A program made the translations under genes and the position numbers. A DNA stretch of 64,000 bases from JAHFUA01 sp963808725 (lineage in GTDB: Bacteria; Acidobacteriota; Terriglobia; Terriglobales; Acidobacteriaceae): contig CAWEGO010000001.1 of NCBI GenBank assembly GCA_963808725.1, forward strand, positions 496,001 through 560,000. The letters run 5' to 3'. The number at the start of each line of letters is the position of its first letter. The stretch's first letter is position 1. Below, in pieces: positions 47,312 to 56,293 of the stretch. The notes beneath the pieces are model-generated. The model did no database searches, was not told where the DNA came from, and saw nothing but the letters and a program-made list of their open reading frames with translations.

Positions 47312-50164
47312 ATGGTTTCGCACGCCAGCCTCGAACGCGAGCTGCGCCGGGTGATCGAGGGCGAGGTGCGCTTCGACCGCGGCACCGCCGCCATCTACTC
47401 CACCGACGCGTCCAACTATCGCCAGGTGCCGGTCGGCGCGGTGATCCCGCGACACGAGGAAGACGTGGCGCGCGCGATGCACTTGGCGCGCGAGAATTCC
47501 GTCCCCATCCTGGCGCGTGGCGGCGGCACCAGCCTGGCTGGACAGACCTGCAACACCGCGCTGGTCCTGGATTTTTCCAAGTACATGAACGCCGTCCAGC
47601 ACATCGATCGCAACCTCGGTCTGGCGGTGGTTCAGCCCGGGGTGGTGCAGGCGCATCTGAATACCGCGCTCGCGCCCTATGGGCTGTTCTTCGCTCCCGA
47701 TCCCTCGACCAAGGATCGCTGCACCATCGGCGGGATGATCGGCAACAACTCCTGCGGCGCGCATTCCGCCGCCCATGGCAAAACTTCGGAGAATCTGCTG
47801 GCGCTCGACGTTCTGCTCTACGACGGCACGCGGCTGAAGCTGGGGCCGATCGCCGACGCGGATTTCGATGCCACCGTCTCCGCCGGCGGCCGCACCGCGG
47901 AGCTCTACCAGCAACTGCGCGGCATCAGCACCCGCTACGGCGACCTGGTACGCTCGCGGTTCCCGAAAATTCCTCGCCGCGTCTCCGGATACAACCTCGA
48001 CGAACTGTTGCCAGAGAACGGCTTCAATCTTGCGCGCGCTCTGGTCGGCTCCGAGGGAACGCTGGGCATCACGCTGAGCGCCACCGTGAGGGCGGTGCCG
48101 CGTCCCAAGCAACTGGTTCTGGTGACGCTCGGCTTTGCGGACGTTTATGTAGCTGCCGATGCGGTGCCGTGGATTCTCGAACATCATCCCGAGGCGCTGG
48201 AAGGATTCGACCAGCAACTTGTCGATTTCGGCAAGACCAAGGGGCTGGATGCGGTGCGGCTGTTGCCGACGGGTTGCGCCTTCCTGGTGGTTGAGCTCGG
48301 CGGCGCCACGCTCGACGAAGCTCGGGGACGCGGTGACGCTCTGATGCAGCATGCCAAGCGCATGCCGGCCTGCACCGGCTCGACGTTGCTCATCGATCCC
48401 ATCGAACGCGATTCGGTGTGGCGGCTGCGCGAATCCGGACTCGGCTCGGGCGCTCCCCGGCCTGGCTTCCCGCGCACCTGGCCCGGCGCCGAAGATGTGG
48501 CGGTCGCGCCCGCCAAGCTGGGCGCTTATCTGCGCCGCTTCAACCAGCTTCTGGAGAAGCGGCAACTGCGCGTCTCCATCTATTACGGACATTTCGGTCA
48601 AGGCTGTGTCCACTGCCGCGTCACCTTCGACATGATGAGCCCGGAAGGCATCGCCGTTTTTCGTGCGACCATGGAGGAACTTGGCGATCTGGTCGGCGAA
48701 TTCGGCGGCTCCATCTCCGGCGAACACGGCGACGGCATCGGCCGCTCCGAGTTGCTGCCCAGAATGTTCGGGAGCGAGCTGATCCCGGCCTTCGGCGAGT
48801 TCAAGCGCGCGTTTGACCCTGACGGGCGCATGAATCCCGGCAGCATCGTCCAGCCGCACCCGCTGGACTCGCACCTGAAGCTGGGGCCGAACTATCACCC
48901 GTTGCAGATTCCGACCCACTTCGATTTCAGCGCCGATGGCGGTCTTGTTGGCGCCGCTCTGCGCTGCGTGGGCGTCGGCAAGTGCCGCAAGACCGACGCC
49001 GGCACTATGTGTCCCTCCTACATGGCGACCCGCGAGGAACTGCACTCCACCCGCGGCCGTGCCCGCGTGCTGTTCGAAGCGTTGAACGGCGCGTTGCCGG
49101 GCGGTTTTACCGATGACGCGCTGCATGGTGCGCTCGATCTCTGTCTTTCCTGCAAGAGCTGCAAGACGGAATGCCCGGCCGCGGTCGATATGGCGATGTA
49201 CAAAGCCGAGTTTCTTTCCCACTACCACCAGCAGCATCGGCGTCCGCTGATCGCGCATGCGCTGGGACGCATCAACGAGTGGGCGGCGCTGGCGTCGCAT
49301 GCGCCCGGGCTGGTGAACTCGCTTTCGCGCTCGTTCCTGGCGCGCCCGATGAAACGCGCTCTGGGGATTCATCCCAAACGCGATCTGCCGCGCTTCGCCA
49401 AGCAAACCTTCCGCGCCTGGTTCGGCGCGCGCAACGGCACTGCCGACTCGCGTCCGGAAGTCGTGCTGTTTCCGGACACGTTCAACAATTTCTACGAACC
49501 GGAAGTGGCGATCGCCGGGGCGCGCGTCCTCGAAAGCGCTGGCTTCCGCGTGACCATTCCGCAGTCGCAGATTTGCTGTGGCCGCCCGCTCTACGACCAG
49601 GGAATGCTGGACCTCGCCAAGCAACGCCTGCGGGAAGCGATGCGCGTGCTCGGTCCGTACGTCGAGCGCGGGGTGCCGATCGTGGGGCTCGAGCCGGGAT
49701 GCATCCTCACCTTCCGCGACGAACTGCCGAAGCTTTTCCCCGGCGACCCGCTGGCGCAGGCCTTGGCGGAAGGCACCTTCATGCTCGACGAATTCCTTGC
49801 GCGCAAAGCGCCCGCATACTCGCCCCCGCCGTACAACGGACACGCATTGCTCCACGGCCACTGCCACCAGAAGGCGATCTCCGGGCTAAAGCACGAGACC
49901 GCGCTGCTGGGGCGCGTCAGCGGATTGAAGCTGGAAATTCTCGACGCGGGTTGCTGCGGGATGGCCGGCGCTTTCGGCTACGAAACCGATCACTACGAGA
50001 TCTCGAAGACTCTCGCCGAGCGCGTGCTGGTGCCGGCGATCCAGCGCAGCGAGCCCGGCACGATCGTGATCAGCGATGGATTCTCCTGCCGCTCGCAGGT
50101 GCGGCATTTCTGCCCCACTGCGCGCGTGGTGCATTTAGCGCAAGTGCTCGATAATCCACATTAA
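47312..50164 (+). CDS. FAD-linked and Fe-S oxidoreductase (YdiJ/GlcD-GlcF fusion type)
   Basis: 950 residues. The N-terminal half is a FAD_binding_4/FAD-oxidase C domain: 'VPILARGGGTSLAGQTCNTA', 'IGGMIGNNSCGAHS', 'NLARALVGSEGTLGI', and 'GSISGEHGDGIGRSELLP' near 500. The second half has Fe-S ligands ('CVGVGKCRK' then 'TMCPSY', and 'CLSCKSCKTECPAAVDM') and two CCG-type clusters ('ICCGRPLYDQG', 'HGHCHQKAI', 'DAGCCGMAGAFGYE'). YdiJ oxidises D-2-hydroxyglutarate; other relatives use D-lactate or glycolate. Electron acceptor and substrate are not decided. ATG 47312 lacks a strong ribosome site. Confidence 0.9.
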   Translation: MVSHASLERELRRVIEGEVRFDRGTAAIYSTDASNYRQVPVGAVIPRHEEDVARAMHLARENSVPILARGGGTSLAGQTCNTALVLDFSKYMNAVQHIDRNLGLAVVQPGVVQAHLNTALAPYGLFFAPDPSTKDRCTIGGMIGNNSCGAHSAAHGKTSENLLALDVLLYDGTRLKLGPIADADFDATVSAGGRTAELYQQLRGISTRYGDLVRSRFPKIPRRVSGYNLDELLPENGFNLARALVGSEGTLGITLSATVRAVPRPKQLVLVTLGFADVYVAADAVPWILEHHPEALEGFDQQLVDFGKTKGLDAVRLLPTGCAFLVVELGGATLDEARGRGDALMQHAKRMPACTGSTLLIDPIERDSVWRLRESGLGSGAPRPGFPRTWPGAEDVAVAPAKLGAYLRRFNQLLEKRQLRVSIYYGHFGQGCVHCRVTFDMMSPEGIAVFRATMEELGDLVGEFGGSISGEHGDGIGRSELLPRMFGSELIPAFGEFKRAFDPDGRMNPGSIVQPHPLDSHLKLGPNYHPLQIPTHFDFSADGGLVGAALRCVGVGKCRKTDAGTMCPSYMATREELHSTRGRARVLFEALNGALPGGFTDDALHGALDLCLSCKSCKTECPAAVDMAMYKAEFLSHYHQQHRRPLIAHALGRINEWAALASHAPGLVNSLSRSFLARPMKRALGIHPKRDLPRFAKQTFRAWFGARNGTADSRPEVVLFPDTFNNFYEPEVAIAGARVLESAGFRVTIPQSQICCGRPLYDQGMLDLAKQRLREAMRVLGPYVERGVPIVGLEPGCILTFRDELPKLFPGDPLAQALAEGTFMLDEFLARKAPAYSPPPYNGHALLHGHCHQKAISGLKHETALLGRVSGLKLEILDAGCCGMAGAFGYETDHYEISKTLAERVLVPAIQRSEPGTIVISDGFSCRSQVRHFCPTARVVHLAQVLDNPH

Positions 50165-50165
50165 T

Positions 50166-50312
50166 TGTCACCCCGAGCGAGCGCCCGCACCTTACGACTT
50201 CGCTCCGAGCAAGCTTTGGCGCGAGTCGAGGGGCAACGCCGTTGCTTTCGCTCGTAAGAAGCTTAACGGCATTGCCCCTCGGCTCGCGCTCACGCGCTCG
50301 CTCGGGGTGACA
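50166..50312. repeat. Palindromic dispersed repeat element A
   Basis: The outer arms TGTCACCCCGAGCGAGCG (50166-50183) and its exact reverse complement (50295-50312) enclose inner arms GAGGGGCAACGCCGTT and AACGGCATTGCCCCTC with one mismatch. The structure resembles non-autonomous REP/MITE-like palindromes scattered in acidobacterial genomes. It lies between the FAD/Fe-S gene and the MBL gene. Confidence 0.85.
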
Positions 50313-50335
50313 GGCTTGAGGGTGCTGTCTGGCAA

Positions 50336-51058
50336 CTACGCGAAAACTTTTTCCGTTTGCGGCGCTGCAACCACGTGCTCGCTCTTATCGGGAAAGAAGA
50401 TGCGCAGGCTGGGGGTGCTACGCGGCCTAATCTCGCCGCCCACGCGCTCGAGCGGAGCGTCGTGTCCGGGATAGAGTACCGCGCCCGACGCCTTCAGCCG
50501 CTCGATCGAGCGCATCGCCTCCGCTTCATTCCACCACGGCGGCGAAAGCTTGCCTTGTAGATCCCAGCGGCTCTTGAGAGCGTCTCCGCACAGGATCGCT
50601 CCTCCGGCGGCCAACGCGATCGCACCCGGCGTGTGTCCGGGCACGTGAAGCAGCGTCAGTTCGGGTGTAAGCGCAATCTCGTCGTCCGCGACCACACGCA
50701 CACGGCGTTCCGCCCGCAACGCTTGTGCGTGGAAGCGCAAGATGGCGCCGTCCGCCTCGGGCGACGCCGCATACGCCAGCTCGCGTTCGTGCACGACGAT
50801 CTCAGCTTTGGGGAATACATCCCAGTTCGCGGCGTGGTCGAAGTGCAGGTGGCTGAGAATCACCAGGTCGAGCGACTCAGGCGAGATGCCGCGTTCGGCG
50901 AGCTTCGCCACCACCACGGCGCGTTCGTTGTAGCCGCCAGTGTCGAACAGGACCTTTTGTCCTTTGCCAGTGGTCAGAAGATAGCATCCGCTCCAGCCCA
51001 GGTATCCGCGCTCGCTGCGGCCAGGGAAGCCGCCCAGCAGAATGCTGATCTCGGCCAT
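50336..51058 (-). CDS. MBL-fold metallo-hydrolase (lactonase-like)
   Basis: 240 residues starting after GGGAGG. The metal site is complete: 'LVILSHLHFDHAANW' (HxHxDH), His in 'HVPGHTPGAIALA', Asp in 'GGAILCGDALKSRW' and His in 'VLYPGHDAPLE'. The N-terminal 'LLTTGKGQKVLFDTGG' is typical. This size and motif set resembles AHL-lactonase-like and other small ester/lactone hydrolases; the substrate is unknown. It is a single minus-strand gene bracketed on both sides by related palindromic repeats. Confidence 0.87.
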   Translation of the reverse strand: MAEISILLGGFPGRSERGYLGWSGCYLLTTGKGQKVLFDTGGYNERAVVVAKLAERGISPESLDLVILSHLHFDHAANWDVFPKAEIVVHERELAYAASPEADGAILRFHAQALRAERRVRVVADDEIALTPELTLLHVPGHTPGAIALAAGGAILCGDALKSRWDLQGKLSPPWWNEAEAMRSIERLKASGAVLYPGHDAPLERVGGEIRPRSTPSLRIFFPDKSEHVVAAPQTEKVFA

Positions 51059-51087
51059 CACACACCTCCCTACCCTTGATTACAGGG

Positions 51088-51219
51088 TTGTCATCCTGAG
51101 CGAGCGCGCCCGACGTTGGCGCGCGAGTCGAAGGACCCCTACCACAGCAATAATGCCGGGAGCAGGGGTGCTTCGACTCGTGCGGGCAAAAAGCGGCCCG
51201 CACTCGCTCAGCATGACAA
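51088..51219. repeat. Palindromic dispersed repeat element B
   Basis: The outer arms TTGTCATCCTGAGCGAG (51088-51104) and CTCGCTCAGCATGACAA (51203-51219) match with one mismatch; inner arms CGAGTCGAAGGACCCCT and AGGGGTGCTTCGACTCG match with one mismatch. The ends are related to element A (TGTCA...GAGCGAG). Together the two elements flank the MBL gene. Confidence 0.85.
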
Positions 51220-51238
51220 CTTCACCCCGATCATCATC

Positions 51239-52183
51239 TCAACCGCGGATACTCTGGACTGATTGCACTTCTTTAATCGCCCCGCTCGGCACTGGCGGGA
51301 AGTCGTAGAGCCGCGCCGGATTCTCTACCAGAATCTGCCGCCGCATGGCTTCATCCGGCGCCCATTTTGGCAACAGATCGAGCAGGCTCGCGTCCTGCGG
51401 CATGGGTACCGCGATCGAAGGATGGGGCCAGTCGGTGCCGAACACCAACTTGTCCGGCGCGGTTTCCACCAGCGCCCGCGCGAAGGGAACAGCGTCGTCG
51501 TAGGGCTGCGGCTTGGACGAAATGCGGTACGCGCCCGAGAGCTTCACCCAGCAGCGCCCGCCGCACAGCAACTGCAACAGAGCTTGAAATCCAGCGTGCC
51601 CCCCGCCCAGCGACGCCGGCATGTGTCCCATGTGGTCGACGACGATATCCACCCCCAAACGCCCGAGCCGCGCGGCGATTTCCGGCAAATCTCGGCCATC
51701 CAGCAGCAGTTGCACGTGCCAGCCCAGTGGCTGAACGGCGCGCGCAATCTTTTCAAGAGCGTCCAGTTGCAATCCTCCCTTAAACAGGAGGTTGATGCGC
51801 ACACCGCGAAAGCCGGCAGCGTGTAATTCGGCGAGCAGGGAATCGCTAACCCCGGGCTCGACCACCGCGATGCCGCGCCACTTGCCGCCCGAGGCGACCA
51901 CGGCATCGCGCGTACAACGGTTGTCCGTGCCATAGACGCTGGGCTGCACGATCACGGCGCGCTCGAATCCCAGCGCAGCGAGCATGCGCCGGTAAGCCTC
52001 GATGCCGGCTTCCGGCGGTGTGTAGCTGCGATTGGGAGTGAACGGATATTTGTCTGGCGGTCCGAAGATGTGGGCGTGGCAATCGCAACTGCCTGGCGGA
52101 ATCGCGAGACGCGGCTTTCCCGGATCAGGGTTGTATCCCTGGCAGCCCGGGATCGTTGCCGCGCCTTCCACGCGATCACTCAT
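51239..52183 (-). CDS. Amidohydrolase 2-family hydrolase (LigI/PDC-lactonase-like)
   Basis: 314 residues, a TIM-barrel amidohydrolase. 'GSCDCHAHIFGPPDKYPF' carries the first metal-binding His pair, 'VDIVVDHMGHMP' and 'LVFGTDWPHPS' the later ones. 'CWVKLSGAYRIS' and 'FERAVIVQPSVYGTDN' are typical of 2-pyrone-4,6-dicarboxylate lactonase and 4-sulfomuconolactone hydrolase. The ATG overlaps the end of the upstream transporter gene by 8 bases, so transporter and hydrolase are coupled. This suggests uptake and breakdown of an aromatic acid derivative (inference). Confidence 0.82.
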   Translation of the reverse strand: MSDRVEGAATIPGCQGYNPDPGKPRLAIPPGSCDCHAHIFGPPDKYPFTPNRSYTPPEAGIEAYRRMLAALGFERAVIVQPSVYGTDNRCTRDAVVASGGKWRGIAVVEPGVSDSLLAELHAAGFRGVRINLLFKGGLQLDALEKIARAVQPLGWHVQLLLDGRDLPEIAARLGRLGVDIVVDHMGHMPASLGGGHAGFQALLQLLCGGRCWVKLSGAYRISSKPQPYDDAVPFARALVETAPDKLVFGTDWPHPSIAVPMPQDASLLDLLPKWAPDEAMRRQILVENPARLYDFPPVPSGAIKEVQSVQSIRG

Positions 52184-53465
52184 AGACGTGCAATTCTTTC
52201 CCGCGTGTCTCCGGCAACAGCACGGTTCCCAGAATCATGACGAGGTACGCGCCGGCGGCAAAGATGGCGATGGCGTGGCCCAGGGTCACGCTGACGCTGA
52301 GGAATCCCACCAGCGTCGGGAACAACGCTCCGACGCCGCGGCCGAAGTTATAGGAGAATCCCTGCCCCGATCCACGCAGGCGGCTGGGAAAGAGTTCGGT
52401 GAAGAATGCGCCGATGGGGCTGAACACGCCGGAGGCGAAAAAGCCCAACGGGAATCCCAACACCCGCATCACGTCGTTGCTGATCGGCAGATAGGTGTAG
52501 GCGACCACGGTCACGAACGAGCCTACCGCAAACAGGATGAGGGTTTTCTTGCGCCCGAGGCGGTCGGCAAGGTAAGCGCTGACCATGTATCCGATGAAGG
52601 AGCCCACGATGACCACGAACAGGTAAACACCGGTGTTCATGACCGACAGCTTGCGCTGTGTCTTGAGGAAGGTCGGCAACCAGGTGGTAATGGCGTAGTA
52701 GCCGCCCTGGGCTCCGACCGCGAGCACTGCGGTCAGCAGCGTGACCTTCAAGATGTCAGGCGCAAAGATGTGCAGGAACGAAGCGCCCTCGCCGGAGGCG
52801 GCAACTTTCTTGCGCGTTTCGGCGTAGACCTTTGGCTCAGGTACTCTGCGCCGGATGTAGAAGACCAGCAGGGCCGGGAGAATGCCGATCCAGAACATGG
52901 CGCGCCAGGCCATGGCTTCGGGCAGTGCCTTGAAGAGCACTGTGTAACAGATGGCAGCCAGGCCCCAGCCGATCGCCCAGCCGCCCTGGACCGTTCCCAC
53001 GGCTTTGCCGCGGTGCTGTGCGCGGATGGTCTCGCCCATCAGCACCGAGCCCACCGCCCACTCGCCGCCAAATCCCAGGCCTTGCAGGCCGCGGGTCAGC
53101 AGCAGTTGGGTGAACGAGTGGGTGAAGCCGCTCAGAAAGGTGAAGAAGGCGAACCAGACGATGGTGAGCTGGAGGATGCGCGCGCGCCCGTAGCGATCGG
53201 CGAGCGTGCCTGCCAGCCAGCCGCCGATGGCGGAGATCAAGAGCGCAGCCGTACCCAGCAGGCCGGCCTGGCCCTTGCTGATATGCCACGCCGCAATCAG
53301 GCTGGGGATGACGAAGCTATACACCATCACGTCCATGCCGTCGAGCGCCCAGCCGCCGAAGGTGGCGAACAAGGTGCTGCGCTCGGGTCCCGACAGTTGG
53401 GTCAGCCAGGGACCTTGGGCTGTGGCTGGCGGGCCGGCTGCGGGTGAGGTAGTTACGGGATTCAT
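52176..53465 (-). CDS. MFS transporter, aromatic-acid:H+ symporter (AAHS)-like
   Basis: 429 residues with twelve predicted membrane segments. The first loop reads 'FGGWALDGMDVMVYSFVIPS', typical of AAHS and sugar/organic-acid porters, and the loop 2-3 motif is 'GTLADRYGRARIL' with its repeat 'AYLADRLGRKKTL'. 'GLGFGGEWAVGSVLMGETI' is characteristic of the AAHS/MHS subgroup. The start ATG 53465 follows AAGGAG. It forms a two-gene operon with the LigI-like hydrolase. Likely substrate: an aromatic or dicarboxylic acid. Confidence 0.9.
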   Translation of the reverse strand: MNPVTTSPAAGPPATAQGPWLTQLSGPERSTLFATFGGWALDGMDVMVYSFVIPSLIAAWHISKGQAGLLGTAALLISAIGGWLAGTLADRYGRARILQLTIVWFAFFTFLSGFTHSFTQLLLTRGLQGLGFGGEWAVGSVLMGETIRAQHRGKAVGTVQGGWAIGWGLAAICYTVLFKALPEAMAWRAMFWIGILPALLVFYIRRRVPEPKVYAETRKKVAASGEGASFLHIFAPDILKVTLLTAVLAVGAQGGYYAITTWLPTFLKTQRKLSVMNTGVYLFVVIVGSFIGYMVSAYLADRLGRKKTLILFAVGSFVTVVAYTYLPISNDVMRVLGFPLGFFASGVFSPIGAFFTELFPSRLRGSGQGFSYNFGRGVGALFPTLVGFLSVSVTLGHAIAIFAAGAYLVMILGTVLLPETRGKELHVYE

Positions 53466-53768
53466 ATGAGCGCTCCTTCCTGGTTTGCCTGCAGACCGAG
53501 TGTGCTTCGACAGAGGCTCACGGGAGCGGCCGTGGTATCGCACTGGCACAACCAGGGGTGCCAAGCGGGTTTTGTACGTGTGATGTATACCACATCCCAG
53601 CTCAAGGTTGGTGTACTTCCGGGTGGGGCACGGCCCGCCGCTGGGGTAACCTCAAGGGCGCCGGGCGCATCCTACTGGTAAGCGTGCTAAATTCCAGCTC
53701 GGAACGATGAACTCGCCGTGCTTTGTAGTTAACTTCGAGTTCGTGTAAAATCTTGTGCCTTGAATTTT
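53466..53768. other. Intergenic region between divergent genes
   Basis: 303 bases containing no supported gene. It should carry the promoter of the minus-strand transporter; the only clear promoter seen is the plus-strand one at 53723-53751. Confidence 0.5.
53723..53751 (+). promoter_or_regulatory. Sigma-70-type promoter
   Basis: TTGTAG (53723-53728) and TAAAAT (53746-53751) are separated by 17 bases. They lie 17 bases before the ATG of the small membrane protein, implying a very short leader. Confidence 0.5.
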
Positions 53769-54104
53769 ATGTGGGTGAACCCCAGACAGGCAGCTTGTCG
53801 CCGGTTACTTGTGGCCGCGCTTGTGGTGTTTGTTTTCGGTCTGGCGCTGCGGGCAAAGCTGTCGCTCTATGACGCGCCGCATCCCGGCTCGATCAATCCT
53901 GCTGCCGCCTCGAAGCTGTGGGTGAGTGGCGAGACGTTGAAGACGGCAACCGGGACCTTGCCGGTTCTCTGGCTCGTGCCCTTGCTGTTCGCCGTTTTCC
54001 CCCTACGCCGTGTTCTGGCCTTAGCGCCTGTAAGCCCGCTGGCTCCGCGGCATCGCGACCGGCTCGAACTCTTCCGTTTCCTCCGCCCGCCTCCGGCCTT
54101 CTAA
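53769..54104 (+). CDS. Small membrane protein, unknown function
   Basis: 111 residues with one clear N-terminal membrane segment ('LLVAALVVFVFGLALRAKL') and a second near 70 ('LPVLWLVPLLFAVFPL'), separated by a periplasm-like loop ('YDAPHPGSINPAAASKLWV'). The tail is basic and Pro-rich. A sigma-70-type promoter lies just upstream. No ribosome site is obvious, and an in-frame TTG lies 9 bases before the ATG. Family not recognised. Confidence 0.55.
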   Translation: MWVNPRQAACRRLLVAALVVFVFGLALRAKLSLYDAPHPGSINPAAASKLWVSGETLKTATGTLPVLWLVPLLFAVFPLRRVLALAPVSPLAPRHRDRLELFRFLRPPPAF

Positions 54105-54264
54105 TTTCATTCTCGCGTTCCCGTGTCTTGATTGTTGTCGTGATTCCTGGCCGTGCCCGCCATTTATCAGGGTCGACGAGCGGAGTTGTACAATTCGAAT
54201 GACAAAGTCCATGCAGATTTGCCTGAAACGCAGCGACCCGAAGGGGGAGGGGGCTGGCTTGACG

Positions 54265-54957
54265 ATGAAACCGCTGGTTACGCAAACCGAACTCGAGGCA
54301 TTTCGACGTCTGGACACATGCATGGTTTCCAACGCGATCGAGACCTTCGACATAAGGCTCTACAATGCGGGATTTGCCGACTCCAGCGTCCGTTGCATAT
54401 TCAAGGATTTGCCGCCGATGGTTGGTTACGCGGCAACCGCCCGTCTGCGCAGCGGAGACCCGCCGGTCCAAGGCGGCCGCTACCACGACCGCAGCAATTG
54501 GTGGACGAGCATTCTCACGGTGCCAACGCCACGTGTGGTTGTTATTCAAGACATGGACGAACCTCCTGGGCGCGGAGCGTTTCTGGGTGACGTGCATGCG
54601 GCGATCTTGCAGGCGCTGGGGTGTGTCGGGTTTGTGAGCAACGGAGCAGTACGGGAATTGCCGCGCGTCCGTGCGCTAAATTTTTCTCTCTTTGCCGGCA
54701 ACATTACGGTCTCGCATGCTTATGCCCATCTTTTTGCCATGGGCGAAGCCGTGACCGTTGGGGGCTTGGAGATTCACCCCGGTGATCTGCTGCACGGGGA
54801 CGGCCACGGCTTATTGAACGTTCCCAAGGAGATTGCCTCACAAATTCCGGGCGTTGCCACCAGGTTGCGCGAGGACGAGGACCAGGTAATCAAGTACTGC
54901 CAGTCAGACCGGTTCTCCGTAGATGGATTGTGCACGATTTTCAAGAAATTGTGCTAG
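54265..54957 (+). CDS. RraA-like family protein (LigK/HMG-aldolase-like)
   Basis: 230 residues of the RraA/aldolase fold. It has the phosphate/oxoacid-binding glycine stretch 'RGAFLGDVHAAILQALG' and the catalytic region 'GFVSNGAVRELPRVRAL', where the usual Arg-Asp pair is Arg-Glu. The N-terminal 'LDTCMVSNAIETFDIRL' is typical. Relatives are class II aldolases acting on 4-carboxy-4-hydroxy-2-oxoadipate or HMG, or RNase E inhibitors. Given the LigI-like hydrolase and AAHS-like transporter nearby, a role in protocatechuate-type ring-cleavage metabolism is possible. The start is uncertain (ATG 54265; TTG 54259 or ATG 54199 also possible). Confidence 0.78.
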   Translation: MKPLVTQTELEAFRRLDTCMVSNAIETFDIRLYNAGFADSSVRCIFKDLPPMVGYAATARLRSGDPPVQGGRYHDRSNWWTSILTVPTPRVVVIQDMDEPPGRGAFLGDVHAAILQALGCVGFVSNGAVRELPRVRALNFSLFAGNITVSHAYAHLFAMGEAVTVGGLEIHPGDLLHGDGHGLLNVPKEIASQIPGVATRLREDEDQVIKYCQSDRFSVDGLCTIFKKLC

Positions 54958-55038
54958 CCGGGTTCGGCAGAAAGGTTAAAGCCGTGGTTTCGAGGAGCTT
55001 TCATGAGTAGGTGGCAAGTCCTTGGAGAGGGCGACGAA

Positions 55039-56274
55039 ATGCACAGCCGGATTTTGCTGGCCGCCTGCGCAGTCATGGTGCTACTCGGATTGGCATCCTG
55101 TAACAGCGGGCGGAATGGCGTCGTGCAGGCCGACGCTCAACGGACGACCACGGTGGGCGTAACCCCCGTGCTGCGAAAAGCGCTTGACCGGCACATCACT
55201 CTGTCTTCGGAGCTGGTGCCGTTCCAGGAGATTGACGTCTATGCCAAGGAATCCGGTTACGTGCAGAAACTCAGTGTCGATTATGGCAGCCGGGTCAAGG
55301 CCGGCCAAGTCATGGCAGTGCTGGAAATTCCGGAACTGGAAGCGCAGTTAGACGAGGATAAGGCGCAAATCAAGAACGGCTTCGATGAGGTGAGCCGGGC
55401 GCAACACGAGTTAGTACGCTACCAGGCGCAGTACAAAGCGCTCCACCTTGAATACACGCGTTTGAATGCGGTTTTTGAAACCAAGCCTGGCATCGTGGCT
55501 CAACAGGACGTGGATAACGCGCAAGGCCAGGATCTGGCCGCTGCTGCTCAAGTCGATGCCGGCCAGGCAGCCTTACAGGCGGCGCGGAGCCAATTGACGG
55601 CAGCCAAAGCCAAACTCGCTCACGATCAGAGCCTCTACGACTACAGCAAAATAACGGCACCCTTCCCCGGAGTGGTGACCCAGCGCTACGCCAATCTCGG
55701 CACCCTCATGCAGGCGGGCACGGGATCGAGCACGCAGTCCTTGCCGCTGGTGCGCTTGTCGGAAGACGATCTGTTTCGACTGGTTATCCCGGTTCCGGAA
55801 GCCTACGTTCGTTACATCCGCATTGGGGACCCGGTAACGGTCAACGTTCCCTCGCTTGACCACAGTTTTCCCGGCCGGGTGGCCAGGTTCTCGATCGATG
55901 TCCGAGAGGACACGCGTACCATGCACACCGAGGTGGATGTGCCTAACCCACGGCGGGTGTTAATGCCGGGTTTATACGCCGAGGCCACCCTTGCGCTGGA
56001 ACGGCGCCAGGATGCGCTCGTCGTTCCCGTGCAGGCCCTGAATCATGAGGCCAACAATCAGACGACGGTTTTTGTAGTGAACGGTAACGGCGAGCTGGAA
56101 GACCGTCCGGTGCAGGTGGGGCTCACCACCGCCAACGATGCCGAAATTGTCTCCGGTCTCAAGGAAGGCGACAAAGTGGTGGTCAGTGATCGCAGCGGTC
56201 TGAAGCCGGGGCAGAAGGTTCAGGCCCAGCTCGTCCAGACCATGCAATATCACGAGGAGAGCACGCAAAAGTAG
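55039..56274 (+). CDS. RND efflux periplasmic adaptor (HlyD/MFP), lipoprotein
   Basis: 411 residues. The signal peptide ends in a lipobox ('LLGLASC'), so the protein is likely anchored to the inner membrane by lipid. The barrel-sandwich hybrid ('VDYGSRVKAGQVMAVLEIPE'), a coiled-coil hairpin (about 110-195), 'YSKITAPFPGVVTQRYANLG' and the beta-barrel ('VTVNVPSLDHSFPGRVARF') are in order. It links the RND pump that follows 19 bases later to the TolC channel. ATG 55039 follows GGAGAGGG; the frame is open from 55003. Confidence 0.92.
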   Translation: MHSRILLAACAVMVLLGLASCNSGRNGVVQADAQRTTTVGVTPVLRKALDRHITLSSELVPFQEIDVYAKESGYVQKLSVDYGSRVKAGQVMAVLEIPELEAQLDEDKAQIKNGFDEVSRAQHELVRYQAQYKALHLEYTRLNAVFETKPGIVAQQDVDNAQGQDLAAAAQVDAGQAALQAARSQLTAAKAKLAHDQSLYDYSKITAPFPGVVTQRYANLGTLMQAGTGSSTQSLPLVRLSEDDLFRLVIPVPEAYVRYIRIGDPVTVNVPSLDHSFPGRVARFSIDVREDTRTMHTEVDVPNPRRVLMPGLYAEATLALERRQDALVVPVQALNHEANNQTTVFVVNGNGELEDRPVQVGLTTANDAEIVSGLKEGDKVVVSDRSGLKPGQKVQAQLVQTMQYHEESTQK

Positions 56275-56293
56275 AGCGGTTCTAAGAGGGCAT

